Shown here piece after piece: positions 36,169-46,166 of a stretch of DNA of 64,000 nucleotides. Made by a program: the position numbers and the translations under genes. Source of the DNA: Pseudomonas aegrilactucae. GTDB lineage: Bacteria; Pseudomonadota; Gammaproteobacteria; Pseudomonadales; Pseudomonadaceae. The stretch spans positions 38,621 through 102,620 of the forward strand of contig NZ_JAHTBI010000039.1 in NCBI RefSeq assembly GCF_019168305.1. Direction: 5' to 3'. Within the stretch, counting starts at the first letter, position 1. The number at the start of each line of letters is the position of its first letter. The notes below the pieces were generated by a model, which was given only the letters and a program-made list of their open reading frames with translations, had not been told where the DNA came from and did not search any database.

Positions 36169-37482
36169 ATGTCACCGCGTTTGCTGGCCATGGCGCTGGC
36201 GCCCCTGCTGGGCCTGTTCATCGTTGCCCTGGGCAATGGCGTCCTGTCGTCACTGACCACCCTGCGCCTGGGCGCCGCCGGTGAGTCGGCCACGATGATC
36301 GGCATCGTCTCGTCGGCCTACTTCATCGGCCTGACGCTGGGCGCCCTGTTCAACGACCGACTGATCCTGCGCATCGGCCACATCCGCGCCTACAGCAGCT
36401 TCGCCTCGCTGATCGGCGTGACCATCCTGCTGCAGGGCATGTTCTACGACACCTGGGGCTGGTTCGTGCTGCGCCTGATCAATGGCTGGGCCACCGTGGG
36501 GGTGTTCCTGGTGATCGAAAGCTGGCTGCTGCTGGCCGGCGACGCGAAGATCCGCGGGCGCCTGCTCGCGCTCTACATGATCGCGCTGTACGGTGCCGGC
36601 GTGCTGGGCCAGGCCACCCTGGGCGAAATCACCGGCTGGGGCGACACGGCGCCCTTCATGGTCGCCGGCATGCTCGCCTCGCTGTCGGTGCTGCCCATCG
36701 TGATCCTGCCACGGGTATCACCATTGCTCGAGCAGGTCGAACCGCTCAAGCCGCGCCAGTTACTGGGCGTAACCCCCACCGGCCTGGTGGGTTGCTTTGG
36801 CTCCGGCATTGCCATTGCGGCAGTGTATGCACTGCTGCCACTGTACCTGCAGCGCATCGGCCACGATGTCGGCGAGGTGGGCAGCATGATGGCCTGGACG
36901 ATCCTGGGCGCCATGCTGCTGCAGTACCCGGTCGGGCGCTGGTCCGACCGCCGGGATCGCCTGGAAGTGCTGACGGTGCTGGCGGCGGTGTGCACCGTGC
37001 TGTCGGTGGCCGTCGTGCTGCTGCCGTTGTCGGCGACCTGGCTCTCGGTGCTGCTGTTCCTGCTGGGCGGCGGCGTGTTCGCGCTCTACCCGGTGGCCGT
37101 CAGCCACGCGGCAGACCGCGCCTCCCCCGAGGCGCTGGTACCGATGATCCAGGGCCTGCTGCTGATCAACTCGCTGGGCTCTGCCATGAGCCCGCTGATG
37201 ATCTCGCCGGTGATGACCTCGCTGGGCGAAGCCGGGCTGTTCTGGGCGTTCGCCGGGGTCAACCTGTGCATGGTGACCTTCTTCGTCTGGCGTCGCGGCA
37301 AACGACCGGTGCCCGCGAACCCGGCGCCGTTCACGGCCTCGGCCACCTTCTCGCCGACCGGCGCCGAACTGCGCCTGACCGAGGACCTGATGCAGGCCGC
37401 CCAGGATCACCCGCACATGCCCGATGCGGTCAATGGCCAGGCCACCACGCCACCGGCGCCTTGCAGCAGCAGTGGCGCGTAA
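36169..37482 (+). CDS. MFS transporter, YcaD-like
   Basis: A 437-residue, 12-helix inner-membrane carrier. The first half shows SSAYFIGLTLGALFNDRLIL and LRLINGWATVGVFLVIESWL, patterns of the YcaD group of putative efflux carriers. A hydrophilic tail of about 55 residues follows the last helix. A GAGG site precedes the ATG by five bases. Substrate is unknown. The Fur box and sigma-factor gene start immediately after its end. Confidence 0.85.
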   Translation: MSPRLLAMALAPLLGLFIVALGNGVLSSLTTLRLGAAGESATMIGIVSSAYFIGLTLGALFNDRLILRIGHIRAYSSFASLIGVTILLQGMFYDTWGWFVLRLINGWATVGVFLVIESWLLLAGDAKIRGRLLALYMIALYGAGVLGQATLGEITGWGDTAPFMVAGMLASLSVLPIVILPRVSPLLEQVEPLKPRQLLGVTPTGLVGCFGSGIAIAAVYALLPLYLQRIGHDVGEVGSMMAWTILGAMLLQYPVGRWSDRRDRLEVLTVLAAVCTVLSVAVVLLPLSATWLSVLLFLLGGGVFALYPVAVSHAADRASPEALVPMIQGLLLINSLGSAMSPLMISPVMTSLGEAGLFWAFAGVNLCMVTFFVWRRGKRPVPANPAPFTASATFSPTGAELRLTEDLMQAAQDHPHMPDAVNGQATTPPAPCSSSGA

Positions 37483-37498
37483 TGCATGCACAGTATTA

Positions 37499-37511
37499 AA
37501 TGATAGTCATT
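37499..37511. promoter_or_regulatory. Fur box upstream of the ECF sigma factor
   Basis: AATGA-TAG-TCATT is a perfect inverted repeat and matches 12 of the 13 central bases of the Fur consensus core (AATGATAATCATT). It lies 48 bases before the sigma-factor start, so iron repression of the sigma/anti-sigma pair is likely. Confidence 0.75.
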
Positions 37512-37558
37512 CCTGTTATCTTCCTGCGCTCTCTGATCCCTGACCCCACAGGTGTTTC

Positions 37559-38056
37559 GTGTCAAGCGCAGACCTCAAGGCGTTGTACCTTGCTCACCGT
37601 GAAGAAATTCAGGACTACCTGAACCGTCAGCTTCGCTGCAAGGACACCGCTGCCGACCTGACTCAGGAAACCTTTATCCGCCTCTCCGAACAACTGGGCC
37701 GCGCGCCGATCGATAACTTTCGCGCGTACCTGTTCCTCTGCGCACGCAACCTGTTCATCGATTACCTGCGCCGCGAGCGCCATCGTAAAGGTGAAGAGGT
37801 CGAGCCCACCGTGCTGCAGGCGCTCGAACAGAAAACCCCCAGCCTGGAGCGCACGGTGATCGCGCAGAACCAGCTGTCTGCCCTCAATCGCGTGATCGAG
37901 CGCATGCCCGCGCCCTGTCGCGAGGTGTTCCTGCTGGCCCGTGGCGAAGGGCTGACCTATGTGGAGATCGGCGAGCGCCTGGGAATTTCCTCCAAGACCG
38001 CCTACAGCCGCATGGTACGCGCCCTCGAGTTGCTCAAGCTGGGCATGGCCGAGTGA
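37559..38056 (+). CDS. ECF sigma factor, FecI-like (iron starvation sigma)
   Basis: A 165-residue extracytoplasmic-function sigma factor with region 2 (DLTQETFIRLSEQL, FRAYLFLCARNLFIDYLRRE) and region 4 (REVFLLARGEGLTYVEIGER, ISSKTAYSRMVRALELL). The GTG start is supported by AGGTG five bases upstream. With the anti-sigma gene next to it and the TonB receptor having a signalling domain, it forms a cell-surface signalling unit: siderophore bound at the receptor frees the sigma factor to transcribe the receptor gene. A Fur box lies before it. Confidence 0.92.
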   Translation: MSSADLKALYLAHREEIQDYLNRQLRCKDTAADLTQETFIRLSEQLGRAPIDNFRAYLFLCARNLFIDYLRRERHRKGEEVEPTVLQALEQKTPSLERTVIAQNQLSALNRVIERMPAPCREVFLLARGEGLTYVEIGERLGISSKTAYSRMVRALELLKLGMAE

Positions 38057-38115
38057 GATTGGATTATCATGCGCGTGCGCAGCATAACGCCGCGTCCGGA
38101 TAACGATTGGACCCC

Positions 38116-39096
38116 ATGGCTGAACCTCCCTACTCCAGCAACGCGCCAGGCCCGACGCCCGATCCGTCAGCAGACATCGTGACGCAGCAGGCGTGCGCCT
38201 GGTTCGCGCTGATTTTCGAAGGCTCGGCCAGCGAGACACAGCGCGAGCAATGGCGCCAGTGGATGCAAGCCGACCCACGCCACGCCAAGGCCTACGCCGA
38301 GCTTGAAGAGCTCTGGATGCTGTCGGCCGCGTTGCCTGCCCTGCAACCGGCGCAGCCCGCCTCGGCAGGCGGTGTATCGCGTCGGCGGTTCGTGCAGTTG
38401 GGCATGGCCGCGTGCACGGCGGCGGTGGCCACAGGCGCTGCGACACTGTGGCTCAAGGGTGAAAGTCTCTCGTTTTCCGACCTGCACACGCGCGTGGGCG
38501 AAACCCGCACTGAACGGCTGGCCGATGGCAGCGTGATCGAGTTGGCCGGCAACACCGCCATCGACGTCGACTTTTCAGGCACCCGCCGACGCTTGCGCAT
38601 GCGCCGAGGCGAGGCCTATTTCAGCGTCGCAGCGGATACCCGCCCTCTGCGCATCGATACAGACGCCGGCACGGTCATCAGCCAGCACGGCGCGTTCTGC
38701 CTGTCGTGCAACGCCAGCAGTGTCGAGCTTGCCGTCAGCGCGCGCACGGCAAGGGTTGAAATCCCGGGCCAGCAAGCGGAGTTGAACGCCGCCGAGGCAC
38801 TGACCTTTACCCGCACCCGGCTTGGTCCCATCCAGCATGCCGAACTCGATCAGGTCATGGCCTGGCGCAGCGGCAGCCTGGTGTTCTTCAACACCCCGCT
38901 GGCCAAGGTGGTGCAGCACCTGCAGCGCTGGCGCGAAGGGCGAATCTTTATCGCCGACGAACGCCTGGCCGCGCGCCCCGTCAGCGTGATCCTCAATCGC
39001 CATCGCCCCGAGCAGATGCTCGATGTGCTGGCACGCACCCTCCCCATCCAGGTGAATCGCTACACCGACCTGTTGGCGATCATCCGCCCCGCCTGA
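38116..39096 (+). CDS. FecR-family anti-sigma regulator
   Basis: A 326-residue single-pass membrane protein. The cytoplasmic N-terminal part (ACAWFALIFEGSASETQREQ to AYAELEELWML) is the sigma-binding DUF4880 region; a hydrophobic segment near residues 95-115 crosses the membrane after SRRRFVQLGMAACTAAVAT; the periplasmic FecR domain follows. A TTG three codons earlier is possible, but the ATG at 38116 is used. It holds or activates the neighbouring sigma factor and reads the TonB receptor's signalling domain. Confidence 0.9.
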   Translation: MAEPPYSSNAPGPTPDPSADIVTQQACAWFALIFEGSASETQREQWRQWMQADPRHAKAYAELEELWMLSAALPALQPAQPASAGGVSRRRFVQLGMAACTAAVATGAATLWLKGESLSFSDLHTRVGETRTERLADGSVIELAGNTAIDVDFSGTRRRLRMRRGEAYFSVAADTRPLRIDTDAGTVISQHGAFCLSCNASSVELAVSARTARVEIPGQQAELNAAEALTFTRTRLGPIQHAELDQVMAWRSGSLVFFNTPLAKVVQHLQRWREGRIFIADERLAARPVSVILNRHRPEQMLDVLARTLPIQVNRYTDLLAIIRPA

Positions 39097-39223
39097 CCCG
39101 ACAGCGCGGGCAGAAAATTATTTGCAACGCCATTTCAGACATTTGCCCACCTCGTGCGTCATCACCTGCAGATGAAAGCGATTCGCAAACATGCGAAGCC
39201 TTACTGCCGAGGAGTCAAAGGAA

Positions 39224-41728
39224 ATGGCAACACCCCAGACGTTGTTTACCCAGGGTTCAGGCTGGCGCGTATCCGCGTTGAGCGCAGCAATCGGTTGCGC
39301 GCTGCTGGTACAGCCCGTGCACGCCCAGGAAGCGGCGCCAAGTCCGACAGCGATCACGGCGCAGAAACCGTTCGATATCCCCGCGCAGCAACTGCGCCAG
39401 GCACTGCTGACGTTCAGCCAGCAGACCGGCCAGAACGTGATGCTCGACGGCAACCTGGATGCCGACCTGCGCAGCGCACCGCTAAGAGGCCTGTACTCCG
39501 CCGACCAGGCCCTGGCGCATCTGCTGGCAGGCAGCGGCTTCACCTTCGGGCGCAGCGACGCGACCACGCTGTACCTGGTCCCGCTGCCGCGCCATGCCGA
39601 CGGCAATATCGAACTGGGCGCCACCACCATCAACAGCGCCTGGAGCCTGGGCAGCACCACCGAAGGCAGCGGCTCCTACACCACCGGGCAAACCAGCGCG
39701 GCCACGCGCCTGGACCTGTCGCTGCGCAAGACGCCGCAGTCGATCAGCGTGATGACCCGCCAGCAAATGGATGACCAGGGCCTGACCAACCTGTCCGAAG
39801 TGATGCAGCAGACCCCAGGCATCACGGTCAACCGCGAGAATTCCGAAGGCTATACCTTCTATTCGCGCGGCTTCGAGATCCAGAACTTCCAGTACGACGG
39901 CGTGCCCAGCCTGAGTACCGACGCCGGCAACCTGCGCGACAACTACAGCATCACCAACTCGGTGATCTACGACCGCGTCGAGATCCTCAAGGGCGCCACC
40001 GGCCTGGTCAACGGCATCGGTTACCCTTCGGGGGTGATCAACCTGGTGCGCAAGCGCCCCACTGCCCAGTTTCAAGGGCATGTGGCGGCAGGCGCAGGCT
40101 CCTGGGATCACTACCGCACCGAGCTGGACCTGTCCGGGCCGCTGCTCGAAAGCGGTGCCCTGCGCGGGCGCTTCGTGGCCGCGACCGAGCAGCAACACAC
40201 GTTCATCGACTACCAGAAGAACGAGCAGAACATCTTCTATGGCGTACTCGACGCCGACCTGACCGACACCACCCTGGTCAGCGTGGGTTACGAGTATCAG
40301 GAGAACAACAACGACGCCAGCTCCACCACCCACCTGCCAGCGCTGTACAAGAACGGGCAGCCGGTGCGCTTCTCGCGCTCAACCAACCCTGCAGACAAGT
40401 GGGCCTATCGCAACCACCGCACCCAGCGCGCCTTTGCCAGCATCGAGCAGCAGTTCGACAACGACTGGTCGCTGAAGGCTACCGCCAGCTTGCGCAACTA
40501 CGCGTCGCGGGAAATCATTGCCGGCCTTGCCACCGCCCATGTGGACCAGAATGACAACAGCGTTGCCCACGGCTACTACCCAGGGGGCGCGGCGAAGTTC
40601 AACACCGACACCGACGAGAAATCGCTGGATGTCTACGCCAAAGGCCCGTTCACGCTGCTGGGCCGAAGCCACGACCTGGTGCTGGGCTACAACTACGCCA
40701 ACACCACCGCGCAATCCAACCGCACCGACGGTACCACCGACCTCAAGGTGCCGGATGCCTTTGACTGGAACAATAACGCGGCCTACCCGACCGACTGGGC
40801 CTGGTGGTCGACCTTCGATATCGACACCACGCAGAAGGTCACCTATGCGGCGGTGGTACTCAAACCTACCGACGCGCTGAACTTCATCCTTGGCGCGCGG
40901 GCAACCGACTACGCGTGGAGCCTGGACAGCGTCAACGCGGCGCCGCGCTCAAGCCGCACCGCCACCCGCAATACCGGCGAAGTGATCCCCTATACCGGCG
41001 TCACCTACGACCTGGACGACCATCACACCGTGTATGCCAGCTACACCGACATCTTCAAGCCGCAGCCCTACAACAAGGGCGCCGACAATACGCCGCTTGA
41101 GCCCTTGACCGGGGAAAGCTATGAAGTCGGCATCAAGGGCGAGTACTTCGATCGCCGGCTCAATGCGAGCCTGGCGTTGTTCGAACTCAAGCAGGACAAC
41201 CTGGCTGTCTCCACCGGCGTGACCGGCCCGCTCGGCAACGAGGTGATGCGCCCCATCCAGGGTGCAACCACCCGCGGTGTGGAGCTGGAGATGTCGGGCG
41301 AGATCATGCCGGACTGGAACGTCAATGCCGGTTACGTCTATCAGGAGTCCTACGACGCCGACGACAACCGCGTGGCCACCAACCAGCCGCAGCACCTGCT
41401 GAAAGTCGCCACCAGCTATCGCCTGCCGGCCGAGCTGAACAAACTGACCGTGGGCGGCAACTGGCAGTGGCAAAGCCGCACCTACTTCATCGATGACAGC
41501 TTTGTCGACGAGGTTACCTACAAGCCGCTGCCCAGCCATAAATTCACCCAGGATGCGTACGGTGTGGTCGGCCTGATGGCCGCCTATGACCTGAACCCGC
41601 ACCTCAAGCTGTCTGCCAACCTCAACAACCTGTTCGACAAGGCGTACTACAGCGGGATCGGCAACTACTACTCGGTGTACTACGGCAACCCGCGCAACGT
41701 GATGTTCAACGTGAAGTATTCGTTCTGA
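39224..41728 (+). CDS. TonB-dependent ferric-siderophore receptor with signalling domain
   Basis: An 834-residue outer-membrane receptor of the FpvA/FecA class. A signal peptide ends near VHAQEA. Residues ~45-115 form the STN domain (DIPAQQLRQALLTFSQQTGQ to GSGFTFGRSDATTLYLVPLP) that signals to FecR. The plug follows (LRKTPQSISVMTRQQMDDQG), then a 22-strand barrel ending VMFNVKYSF with a terminal aromatic. The ATG at 39224 is preferred over 39191 because it gives a proper signal peptide and has GGAG upstream. It imports a ferric siderophore, perhaps a xenosiderophore or pyoverdine; no siderophore biosynthesis genes are in the window. Confidence 0.92.
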   Translation: MATPQTLFTQGSGWRVSALSAAIGCALLVQPVHAQEAAPSPTAITAQKPFDIPAQQLRQALLTFSQQTGQNVMLDGNLDADLRSAPLRGLYSADQALAHLLAGSGFTFGRSDATTLYLVPLPRHADGNIELGATTINSAWSLGSTTEGSGSYTTGQTSAATRLDLSLRKTPQSISVMTRQQMDDQGLTNLSEVMQQTPGITVNRENSEGYTFYSRGFEIQNFQYDGVPSLSTDAGNLRDNYSITNSVIYDRVEILKGATGLVNGIGYPSGVINLVRKRPTAQFQGHVAAGAGSWDHYRTELDLSGPLLESGALRGRFVAATEQQHTFIDYQKNEQNIFYGVLDADLTDTTLVSVGYEYQENNNDASSTTHLPALYKNGQPVRFSRSTNPADKWAYRNHRTQRAFASIEQQFDNDWSLKATASLRNYASREIIAGLATAHVDQNDNSVAHGYYPGGAAKFNTDTDEKSLDVYAKGPFTLLGRSHDLVLGYNYANTTAQSNRTDGTTDLKVPDAFDWNNNAAYPTDWAWWSTFDIDTTQKVTYAAVVLKPTDALNFILGARATDYAWSLDSVNAAPRSSRTATRNTGEVIPYTGVTYDLDDHHTVYASYTDIFKPQPYNKGADNTPLEPLTGESYEVGIKGEYFDRRLNASLALFELKQDNLAVSTGVTGPLGNEVMRPIQGATTRGVELEMSGEIMPDWNVNAGYVYQESYDADDNRVATNQPQHLLKVATSYRLPAELNKLTVGGNWQWQSRTYFIDDSFVDEVTYKPLPSHKFTQDAYGVVGLMAAYDLNPHLKLSANLNNLFDKAYYSGIGNYYSVYYGNPRNVMFNVKYSF

Positions 41729-41849
41729 TCGGCATGAGTCAGGCTGACCATCTGCCGTTGAACGCACGCCACGGATACAACTTTTACGAGCAGGCTGCCT
41801 CCAATACCAGGTGAGCGGTCCCTTCGCGCCGCTACCTTGGAGGCTTCCC

Positions 41850-42407
41850 ATGGCGATACGTACCCGCTTGCTGCTGTCCTGTCTGGCCTTGGCCCTGGCC
41901 GGGTGCACGAACTCCGGCGATAAACAGCCGCCCACCACCATGCAGGTGGACCTGCAGCGCTACCAGGGCACCTGGTACGAGCAGGCGCGGCTGCCGATGT
42001 TCTTCCAGCGCAACTGCGTGCAGTCCCAGGCGCACTACGGCCTGCGCGAGGACGGGCGGATCGATGTGACCAACCGCTGCCTGGAAAAGGATGGTGAATG
42101 GGCCGAGGCCCGTGGCAGCGCCGAACCCCAGCAAGCCGGCAAGACCGACAAGCTGTGGGTGCAGTTCGATAACGGGTTCAGCCGCCTGTTTCCCGGGCTG
42201 ACCAAGGGCGACTACTGGGTGATCTACCACGACCCGGCCTACACCGTTGCGCTGGTCGGCCATCCCAACCGCGAATACCTGTGGCTGCTGTCCAGGGCCA
42301 CGACGGTAAACGACCAAACCCGCGAGCAGTTGCTGACCATCGCCCGCCAGCAAGGCTATGACACCCGCGCACTGATCTGGCGTCAGGAGGCCCCACCCAA
42401 GCCGTGA
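41850..42407 (+). CDS. blc: Bacterial lipocalin, outer-membrane lipoprotein
   Basis: A 185-residue Blc-type lipocalin. A lipobox (LALALAGC, Cys19) follows the signal peptide. The lipocalin fold starts DLQRYQGTWYEQARLPMFFQ and later has SRLFPGLTKGDYWVIYHDP and VGHPNREYLWLLSRA. GGAGG lies six bases before the ATG at 41850; the longer frame from 41811 would break the lipoprotein signal. Blc proteins bind lysophospholipids or fatty acids at the outer membrane. It follows the TonB receptor by about 120 bases and converges with nnrS. Confidence 0.9.
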   Translation: MAIRTRLLLSCLALALAGCTNSGDKQPPTTMQVDLQRYQGTWYEQARLPMFFQRNCVQSQAHYGLREDGRIDVTNRCLEKDGEWAEARGSAEPQQAGKTDKLWVQFDNGFSRLFPGLTKGDYWVIYHDPAYTVALVGHPNREYLWLLSRATTVNDQTREQLLTIARQQGYDTRALIWRQEAPPKP

Positions 42408-42413
42408 TACAAC

Positions 42414-43604
42414 CTACCCCGGGTGCCCGTCAACGCGGGCACGCAGCAACATCGGCGCGTAGCGCCAGGCATAGAGCGAGAACGCCAGTACCCAGCACAC
42501 ACCGGCCAGCCACAGGCCGGCCAGTGGCAACCAACCCACCAGCACTACCCGACTGACCGCCGCCACGTTGATCAGAACAAAGGCCAGCGCCATACCGGCC
42601 GGCGCTTCGAGCTCGCGCCCCGTGTGGCCCAGGCTGACCCGGGCGATCATCGCCAGAATCATCCCGGCCATCGCGCCGATGGTCAGGCAATGCAGCGCCA
42701 GGCTGGGGTTCAGGGCCACGCCAACGTGCCACAGCGCCATCCCCGCGCAAGCCAGCGCCAGCCAGGCGTAGGCCAGGTGCAACGACCACAGCAAGGGCAC
42801 CGTCCACAGCCCACGGTCATGCCAACGTACCAGGCGCAGCCCATGCCCGATGGCCAGCACCGCGAACAGCAGGCCGATCCAGGGCGTCACCGCCAGCGCC
42901 AGCCCTGCGCCATACAGCATCGCAACCAGTATCGATCCCCCCAGCAGCAGGCGGTCGAGCCAGGGCCAGGGCGTCACTGCATCGCCGCGTGCCAGTCCGC
43001 GCTGAGTGAAGAAGGGAATCACGCGCCCACCAATCATGCCCATCATCGCCGCCACCAGCCACAGACCGCCCAGCACACCCTGGCGCTGCCAGCCGTCATG
43101 GCCTTGCACCAGCCCGTACAGCGCCAGACCATCTGCCGCGCTCAGCAACAGCAAGATCAGCACGATGGGGTAGTTGCGCCGCTGCCGTGCGCGGCGCAAG
43201 GTGCTTGCCATCACCAGCGCCACCAGCAACGGGAAACCCAGCTCCAGCAGCGCCAGCACCGGCCAGGGCACATTCGCCAGCCACGCCACCCGCCCCGCCA
43301 GCCACAAGAGCACGAGGGCCGCCAGCGGTTTGCCGCAAAGACCTGGCTGGCCCGTCCAGCTCTGCACGGCGCTCAGCAGGAAGCCGGCGATGATCGCCAT
43401 GCCGAAACCGAACACCAGTTCGTGCCGATGCCAGGCCAGCCAGCCGCCGGCCGGCTGCCAGCCGCCGAGCGCGCCGCTCAGGGCTGTCAGCCACAATGGC
43501 ACCGCCAGCACCGCCAGGGCGCAACCAGCAAGAAACAGCGGACGGAACCCCAGGCGCAGTAGCGGTGGCACCGCCAACGCCTTGTACCGGTCAAGTACCT
43601 GCAT
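42414..43604 (-). CDS. nnrS: NnrS family membrane protein
   Basis: A 396-residue, about 12-helix inner-membrane protein. Family marks are LLRLGFRPLFLAG at the N-terminus, WHRHELVFGFGMAIIAGFLL near residue 70 with histidines thought to bind heme and copper, and ALHCLTIGAMAGMILAMIARVSLGHTGRE near 290. NnrS proteins protect against nitric oxide under low oxygen. AGGAGG lies seven bases before the ATG at 43604; the longer frame is rejected. A partial FNR/Anr-type site lies ~83 bases upstream. It is divergent from the bacteriophytochrome gene. Confidence 0.88.
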   Translation of the reverse strand: MQVLDRYKALAVPPLLRLGFRPLFLAGCALAVLAVPLWLTALSGALGGWQPAGGWLAWHRHELVFGFGMAIIAGFLLSAVQSWTGQPGLCGKPLAALVLLWLAGRVAWLANVPWPVLALLELGFPLLVALVMASTLRRARQRRNYPIVLILLLLSAADGLALYGLVQGHDGWQRQGVLGGLWLVAAMMGMIGGRVIPFFTQRGLARGDAVTPWPWLDRLLLGGSILVAMLYGAGLALAVTPWIGLLFAVLAIGHGLRLVRWHDRGLWTVPLLWSLHLAYAWLALACAGMALWHVGVALNPSLALHCLTIGAMAGMILAMIARVSLGHTGRELEAPAGMALAFVLINVAAVSRVVLVGWLPLAGLWLAGVCWVLAFSLYAWRYAPMLLRARVDGHPG

Positions 43605-43686
43605 GACACCCCTCCTGGCCTGTAGCCCGATCATTGCGAGCAATCGCGCTCGTTCAGCAGTGTATTGCGCTGCACGCTGGGCCAAC

Positions 43687-43700
43687 CTGACGTCCATCAA
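43687..43700. promoter_or_regulatory. Possible Anr/Dnr (FNR-type) site before nnrS
   Basis: On the minus strand TTGAT-GGAC-GTCAG matches 8 of 10 fixed bases of the FNR-type consensus TTGAT-N4-ATCAA. One half is perfect. NnrS genes are often under FNR-type NO regulators, so it is plausible but weak. Confidence 0.3.
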
Positions 43701-43892
43701 GTAAACTGCCACCGGTTTTCAGCCTGGGCCCTTGCCCCGGCGCAGTGATATCAAAGTGAACCATTTGATGCCGCCACGATCAGTTCTAGCATCGAGAAGC
43801 GACAGGATTGGATACGTTGTCAGCGTTTTTTCAGCCAGGCCTGGCCCCCACCGACCTTCGCTGCCTGCCATCACGCCCCCAGGAGGGACATC

Positions 43893-46148
43893 GTGACCCG
43901 TACCGAACCCGCTGACGCCTTCCAGGTTGCCTTGGCCAACTGCGCGCGCGAGCAGATCCGCACGCCCGGCAGCATCCAGCCCCAGGGCTTCATGATCGTC
44001 ATCGAAGAACCTTCCCTGCTCATTCGCCAGGTCAGCCAGAACCTGCCTGAGTGGCTGGCAGTGCCGGTCGATGCGCTGCTGGGCAGCCATTTCGAAACCG
44101 TGGTGCAGGACGGCGGCACGTTCATCGGGCAACTGGGCGAGTTGGACGAAGACGAGTCCCAGCCCTACCACGTGGCCGACGTACAGTTCCTGCTGGGCGA
44201 GCACCGCCACCGGCCGGTGCCGATGATGCTGCACCGCCACGACAGCATGCTGATCGCCGAATTCCAGCGCCCCGGCGCTGCGCCGACCCCCAGCTCGCGC
44301 CTGTACCCGCTGGTACGCTCCTTCGTCAGCGGCGCCTCGGATGTCGAGAGCATCAACGAGCTGTGTGAACGGGCCGTGCGGGTGATCAAGCGCCTGACGG
44401 GGTTTGGCAGGGTCAAGTCCTACCGCTTCGATGCCGAGGGCAATGGCCTGGTCAACGCCGAACTGATCGACGAGGGCTACCCCAGCTACCTGGGCCTGTG
44501 CTTCCCTGGTTCCGACATTCCCGCCCAGGCCAGGGCGCTGTACTGCTCCAACCGCATTCGCGTGATCGAAGATGCCGATTACACGCCCTCCCCGCTGGTG
44601 CCGGCAGCCAATGCCGCGACCGGCCAGGCGCTGGACCTGAGTTTTTCCACCCTGCGCAGCGTGTCGCCGGTTCACCTGCAGTACATGCGCAACATGCAGA
44701 CCTGGGCCTCGATGTCGATTTCGATCGTGGTCGAAGGCAAGTTGTGGGGGCTGGTGTCCTGCCACCACCATACCTCGCGTAGCGTGAGCTTCCAGATCCG
44801 TACCGCCTGCGAACTGCTCGGGCGGGTGTTGTCGCTGCAGATCGAAACCCGCGAAGCGCACGTGCGCAACGAACGCATGCTGGAAATTCGTCAACGCATC
44901 GTGCAACTGCTCGGCGCCATTGCCGACCAGGACAGCGTGCGCTTCGGGCTGCGCGCCTTGCCCGAAACCTTCGTCGATTTCGTCGGTGCCAGCGGCGCGG
45001 CGGTGGTTTCCGATACCGGCTGTGATGTTTATGGGAGCACGCCGTCCAGGTCCCAGATCATGGCGCTGGCCACCTGGCTGGCGCAACGCGACGAAACCGA
45101 GGTGTTCCATACCGACAACGCAGGCAGGGATGTGGCGGTGCGCGAGCTGGACAGCACCTGCAGCGGCATCCTGGCGGTGTCCATTTCCGAGATCCACCCG
45201 CATTACCTGATCTGGTTCAGGCCCGAGCAGTCACAGGTGGTGCAATGGGCCGGTCGACCGGAAAAATCCATCGCCCAGAGCGGCTCGCTGAACCCGCGCA
45301 AAAGCTTCGAGAACTGGCAGCAGATCGTCGACGGCTTCGCCACGCCCTGGGACCCCAGCGAGATCGAAGGCGTGCAGGAGCTGCGCCAGGCCATCCTCGG
45401 CATCGTGCTGCGCAAGGCTGAAGAGCTGGCGCAGCTGTCCGAGGACCTGGAGCGCTCCAATAAAGAGCTGGAAGCCTTTTCCTACAGTGTTTCCCACGAC
45501 CTGCGCGCGCCGCTGCGCCACATTGCCGGCTATGCGGAGCTGTTGGGGGACGTGGAAGGCTCGAACCTGTCCGAGCGTGGCCTGCGCTTTCTGGGCACCA
45601 TCGAGGACTCCGCCAAGTTCGCCGGTACCCTGGTGGACAACCTGCTGAGTTTTTCGCAGATGGGCCGCTGCACGATGCACCTGTCCGACGTCAACCTGTC
45701 GGCGATGGTGGCCTCGATCAAACTGGAGATGCTGCCCGATTACGACGGCCGCGAAATAGAGTGGGCATTCAGCGCCTTGCCCATCGTGGTCGCCGACCCG
45801 GCGTTCCTGCACCTGGCCATGCGCAACCTGATCTCCAACGCGATCAAGTACACCCGCGGCAGGCCAGTGGCGAAAATCGAGGTCGACGTGCTCGAGCGCA
45901 CGACCGACACGGTGATCAGCGTGCGCGACAACGGCGTGGGCTTCGACATGCAGTACGCCAGCAAGCTGTTTGGCGTGTTCCAGCGCCTGCACCGCATGGA
46001 GGAGTTCGAAGGCACCGGGATCGGCCTGGCCAATGTGCGCCGCATCATCGAGCGCCATGGTGGCACGGTGTGGGCCGAAGGCGTGCCCGACCGCGGTGCG
46101 ACGTTCTACTTTTCACTCCCCAAGAAAACCCTCATGCCCATTGCATGA
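43893..46148 (+). CDS. bphP: Bacteriophytochrome histidine kinase
   Basis: A 751-residue red/far-red photoreceptor kinase: PAS-2 (~20-130), GAF (~145-310), PHY (~325-500), HisKA and HATPase (~515-745). Cys17 in ALANCAREQIR stands where bacterial phytochromes attach biliverdin. The GAF pocket has GSDIPAQAR (Asp208) and RSVSPVHLQYM (His261). The PHY tongue carries PRKSF (468-472). The phospho-acceptor is His535 in SYSVSHDLRAPLRH. GTG start behind AGGAGG. The usual IQPHG reads IQPQG. No heme oxygenase gene (bphO) is adjacent; two response-regulator genes follow 18 and 500 bases later and are its likely partners. Confidence 0.93.
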   Translation: MTRTEPADAFQVALANCAREQIRTPGSIQPQGFMIVIEEPSLLIRQVSQNLPEWLAVPVDALLGSHFETVVQDGGTFIGQLGELDEDESQPYHVADVQFLLGEHRHRPVPMMLHRHDSMLIAEFQRPGAAPTPSSRLYPLVRSFVSGASDVESINELCERAVRVIKRLTGFGRVKSYRFDAEGNGLVNAELIDEGYPSYLGLCFPGSDIPAQARALYCSNRIRVIEDADYTPSPLVPAANAATGQALDLSFSTLRSVSPVHLQYMRNMQTWASMSISIVVEGKLWGLVSCHHHTSRSVSFQIRTACELLGRVLSLQIETREAHVRNERMLEIRQRIVQLLGAIADQDSVRFGLRALPETFVDFVGASGAAVVSDTGCDVYGSTPSRSQIMALATWLAQRDETEVFHTDNAGRDVAVRELDSTCSGILAVSISEIHPHYLIWFRPEQSQVVQWAGRPEKSIAQSGSLNPRKSFENWQQIVDGFATPWDPSEIEGVQELRQAILGIVLRKAEELAQLSEDLERSNKELEAFSYSVSHDLRAPLRHIAGYAELLGDVEGSNLSERGLRFLGTIEDSAKFAGTLVDNLLSFSQMGRCTMHLSDVNLSAMVASIKLEMLPDYDGREIEWAFSALPIVVADPAFLHLAMRNLISNAIKYTRGRPVAKIEVDVLERTTDTVISVRDNGVGFDMQYASKLFGVFQRLHRMEEFEGTGIGLANVRRIIERHGGTVWAEGVPDRGATFYFSLPKKTLMPIA

Positions 46149-46166
46149 CCACCACGAGGGCTTCCT

